Origin: Cheilinus undulatus
Taxonomy: Eukaryota; Chordata; Actinopteri; Labriformes; Labridae
Reading direction: 5' to 3'
Length of the DNA stretch: 64,000 nucleotides
NCBI RefSeq assembly: GCF_018320785.1
Contig: NC_054881.1
Span: 28,846,947 to 28,910,946, forward strand
In this document: in pieces, positions 61,701 to 64,000 of the stretch
Layout: every line of letters starts with the position of its first letter
How positions within the stretch are numbered: position 1 is the stretch's first letter
The notes under the pieces: generated by a model
Databases searched by the model: none
The model's input: the letters and a program-made list of their open reading frames with translations, nothing else
What the model was told of the DNA's origin: nothing
Made by a program: the position numbers and the translations under genes

Positions 61701-64000
61701 GTATACGAATTTGGACATTTGGTGTTCTATCTTGTTTAGATGCCCTTCTGAAAATGAGAAATCATCAAAGGCACAAAATGATTAAAAACACTGACTGACC
61801 AACTTATCCTCAAGCACTGCTTGTGTCTTGGGAACATCAGTCCTGTAATATTCAGAACAAGTGATTTCTTGCACCTTAAAGAAACAAACGTGAGTCACAG
61901 CTCACATCACCACTCTGTGTCGTGTGGCTTCATGGAAAGAGAACAGCAGTAAAAAAAAAAATATAACATCCACAGGCATACCCACAGCAAATGACACATG
62001 CCCTACAGCCTCCCCAGTTCTTTTTACAAACAGTGGGACTGAAGCATGAACAAAGACAGAGTTGATCACTTCATTTATTAAGTCATTGAAATAAGGAAAA
62101 ATTAAGGGTTTTTGCTTCTGTGAAGTCACAAATAGCAACAAAACAAGGCTATTTCTTTTTGTCTGAGCCTAACCCTGGCTCTGCTTTGAAGACCCCTTTC
62201 TGTTTGTTTAATCATGAGCCTCATCGAACAGCCCCCACCACACCCACAGGAGAAAAGTACAGTGCTTTACCATGTGGATGCTGCAGTGTAAGAACTCTCC
62301 ACAAGAGGGATCAAAGAGATGAATTGCTGTAAAAAAACTGGTTTGTCATACAGGATTATGTGCATCATTTCATTTTTTGTATTGAATTTCTCTGTTTGTC
62401 AAAGAACACTGCCAGTGCAGATAATTGTTATTTGAATGTTTTTTTCATCAGCTTGTTAATGTGTCTGTGTTTGCTTCCAGCTGTGTGTGTGTGAGGATGT
62501 CTTCTTGTACGTGTGGTTTTTTTTGAGGATGTCCGACATAAACTGTTTAAAGTAGGCAGCACAGAGTTTGGCCTGCAGTGGTCATCTCTCCTCTTCTTGA
62601 TTCTAACTGTGGATCAGACAGTCCCACTCCCACTCCCTCTGTGGTCTTCTCTGTCCACCTCCTACTTATGTCTCGGTCTGCCCCATACTTACTAATTACG
62701 TCTTTTCATCCTTACTTTTTTGTCTCTTGCTTGTTAAATGCCTCAGTCACTGTCTCATGTGGAACTTCGTATGCCTACCAAGTTTTCCAATTAGAAGAAC
62801 TCTTGATCCTCTTGTGTGTTTTAATTTCAGAAGAACACAGTTATCATTAAGTTCCCAGGTTTTGTCATCATTCTAATACTTGCATAATACTCGTATCAGT
62901 ACCTTGCAGAATGAAAAGTTAATAACATTGTTTCCAACAATTGTTTTTCTAGAAAAAAAACTCCTGTTGCTCTTTTTCACATTTCAAAGAGTTCAATTAA
63001 TCTAACCTAAATTAATTCTAAAAAATCATTTCACAGTAAAGAGTCCTATGCTCTTGCTAGACAGGTGGTGGGTGGAGCTCCTTGGCATGGCCATTGCTTT
63101 CAAGCCATATGAGTCATTTTGTTTCCACCTTAATTTTCCCTCTCTTTCCTTAATCTCCATCACCACTGTTTCCTTTCTTATCTGGTTGCAGTCAGGCCTC
63201 CCTCCATCTCTCAAAGTCCTCTTTCTTTTGAATGTTTTGGTTAAAATGTAACACAAAGCCTCCTGCAGATACTGGGAAGTGACACTCTCACAGTGAATTA
63301 GCTGATTGTCCCTTTTTCAAACAAAAGGTTTATCTGAATGGACTCTCTAACCTTCCTGCCAGCTTGCAGTACTGACTTTCAATGTTTTGGACACCGGAGA
63401 TTTATACTTGGATGAACAACCACTTCCTTTTATGTCATGATAATTTCCCTGGGTTTCAATCATGTTTGCAGATTATAAGACTCCGTTAGAAAGGCAAAGT
63501 GACAGTATTTTAAAGCACTTCAGCACATATTCACCTATTCACAAACATTCTTATACTGATGGCAGAATCCCTTGTATTACTGTATAACCTTTTTATGGAT
63601 TGACACATCACTGGACGCAGTTTTTGCTGTGTGGATTTAAGCAGCTGGGATCGAGCCGTTACCCTTCCGGATGGGAAACAACCACCCCTGAGTCACCTTT
63701 GCTTAAGGTCAGCAATCCCCTGATATCTTGGCATTAAACCTGCTAAAAATGTGTTGTTGACGTTAACATGTACTGCTAAAAAATACAATGTCCATTTACG
63801 TTGTGAGCTTCAAAACTCTACCTTACATGGAATGGATATTTAGACAGAGGAGGCATATTCATCAGTAAAGCATGTCAGCAGACAAATGGCTTGGAACCAC
63901 CGAGTGTATGAATTGACGCTGTGATGAAGCTATAACATCCCCCTCACTCAGCGACAGCACACAGGAACTTCCTGTGTGGCTGAACTTGCTCTGATTGGCC
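61701..64000. other. Right-edge intergenic sequence
   Basis: No exon or transposon was recognised. A 17-bp palindrome with paired GGAA/TTCC cores is at 63960-63976, and an inverted CCAAT box (ATTGG) is at the very end. These could mark the promoter of a gene beyond the window. Confidence 0.4.

Noticed and set aside
62513..62850. Overlapping short frames near the right edge as a new gene
   Set aside because: Composition is non-coding, with no start context, homology or splice sites in phase.

Overview
The window is vertebrate nuclear DNA, almost certainly from a ray-finned fish and probably a percomorph teleost. It is AT-rich, has long introns with standard GT-AG splice sites, many microsatellites, and many decayed Tc1-like, hAT-like and tRNA-SINE repeats of teleost type. 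One gene belongs to the six-cysteine astacin family, which is known from fish. No prokaryotic, plasmid or phage feature was seen. All gene models come from reading splice sites, reading phase and protein similarity by eye.

Layout. (1) 144-239, +: the last coding exon of a secreted, possibly cystatin-like protein whose remainder lies left of the window. (2) 715-3382, -: a complete eight-exon six-cysteine astacin metalloprotease (278 aa), with a TATA box at 3439-3445. (3) 5220-12141, -: a complete ten-coding-exon rassf6 gene (368 aa), with an RA domain and a C-terminal SARAH region. (4) 12142-19699: a 7.5-kb gap between the divergent rassf6 and musk genes, holding microsatellites, transposon scraps and a CAGCTG E-box. 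(5) 19700-60366, +: the complete muscle-specific receptor tyrosine kinase gene musk, 17 coding exons, 961 aa, with domains Ig1-Ig2-Ig3-Frizzled CRD-kringle-TM-kinase. (6) 60367-64000: the musk 3' UTR, then sequence without a recognisable gene.

Biology. MuSK is the postsynaptic kinase that is activated through LRP4 and agrin and organises acetylcholine receptors at the neuromuscular junction. RASSF6 is a Ras-association/SARAH scaffold linked to MST kinase and apoptosis signalling. The astacin is a secreted zinc protease. They are neighbours on the chromosome and no shared pathway is implied.

Most notable observations: a 7-nt musk microexon (36882-36888) that is required to keep frame; a 24-nt musk exon; a retained kringle domain split by a 6.2-kb intron; Glu at the position of mammalian MuSK Ile96; a C-terminus without the mammalian-type PDZ ligand; a hAT-like element nested in another, each with a perfect 8-bp target duplication; a foldback element carrying four 28-bp tandem repeats; and an internally deleted Tc1-like element with near-perfect inverted repeats. 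I found no evidence for an entirely new multi-gene system.
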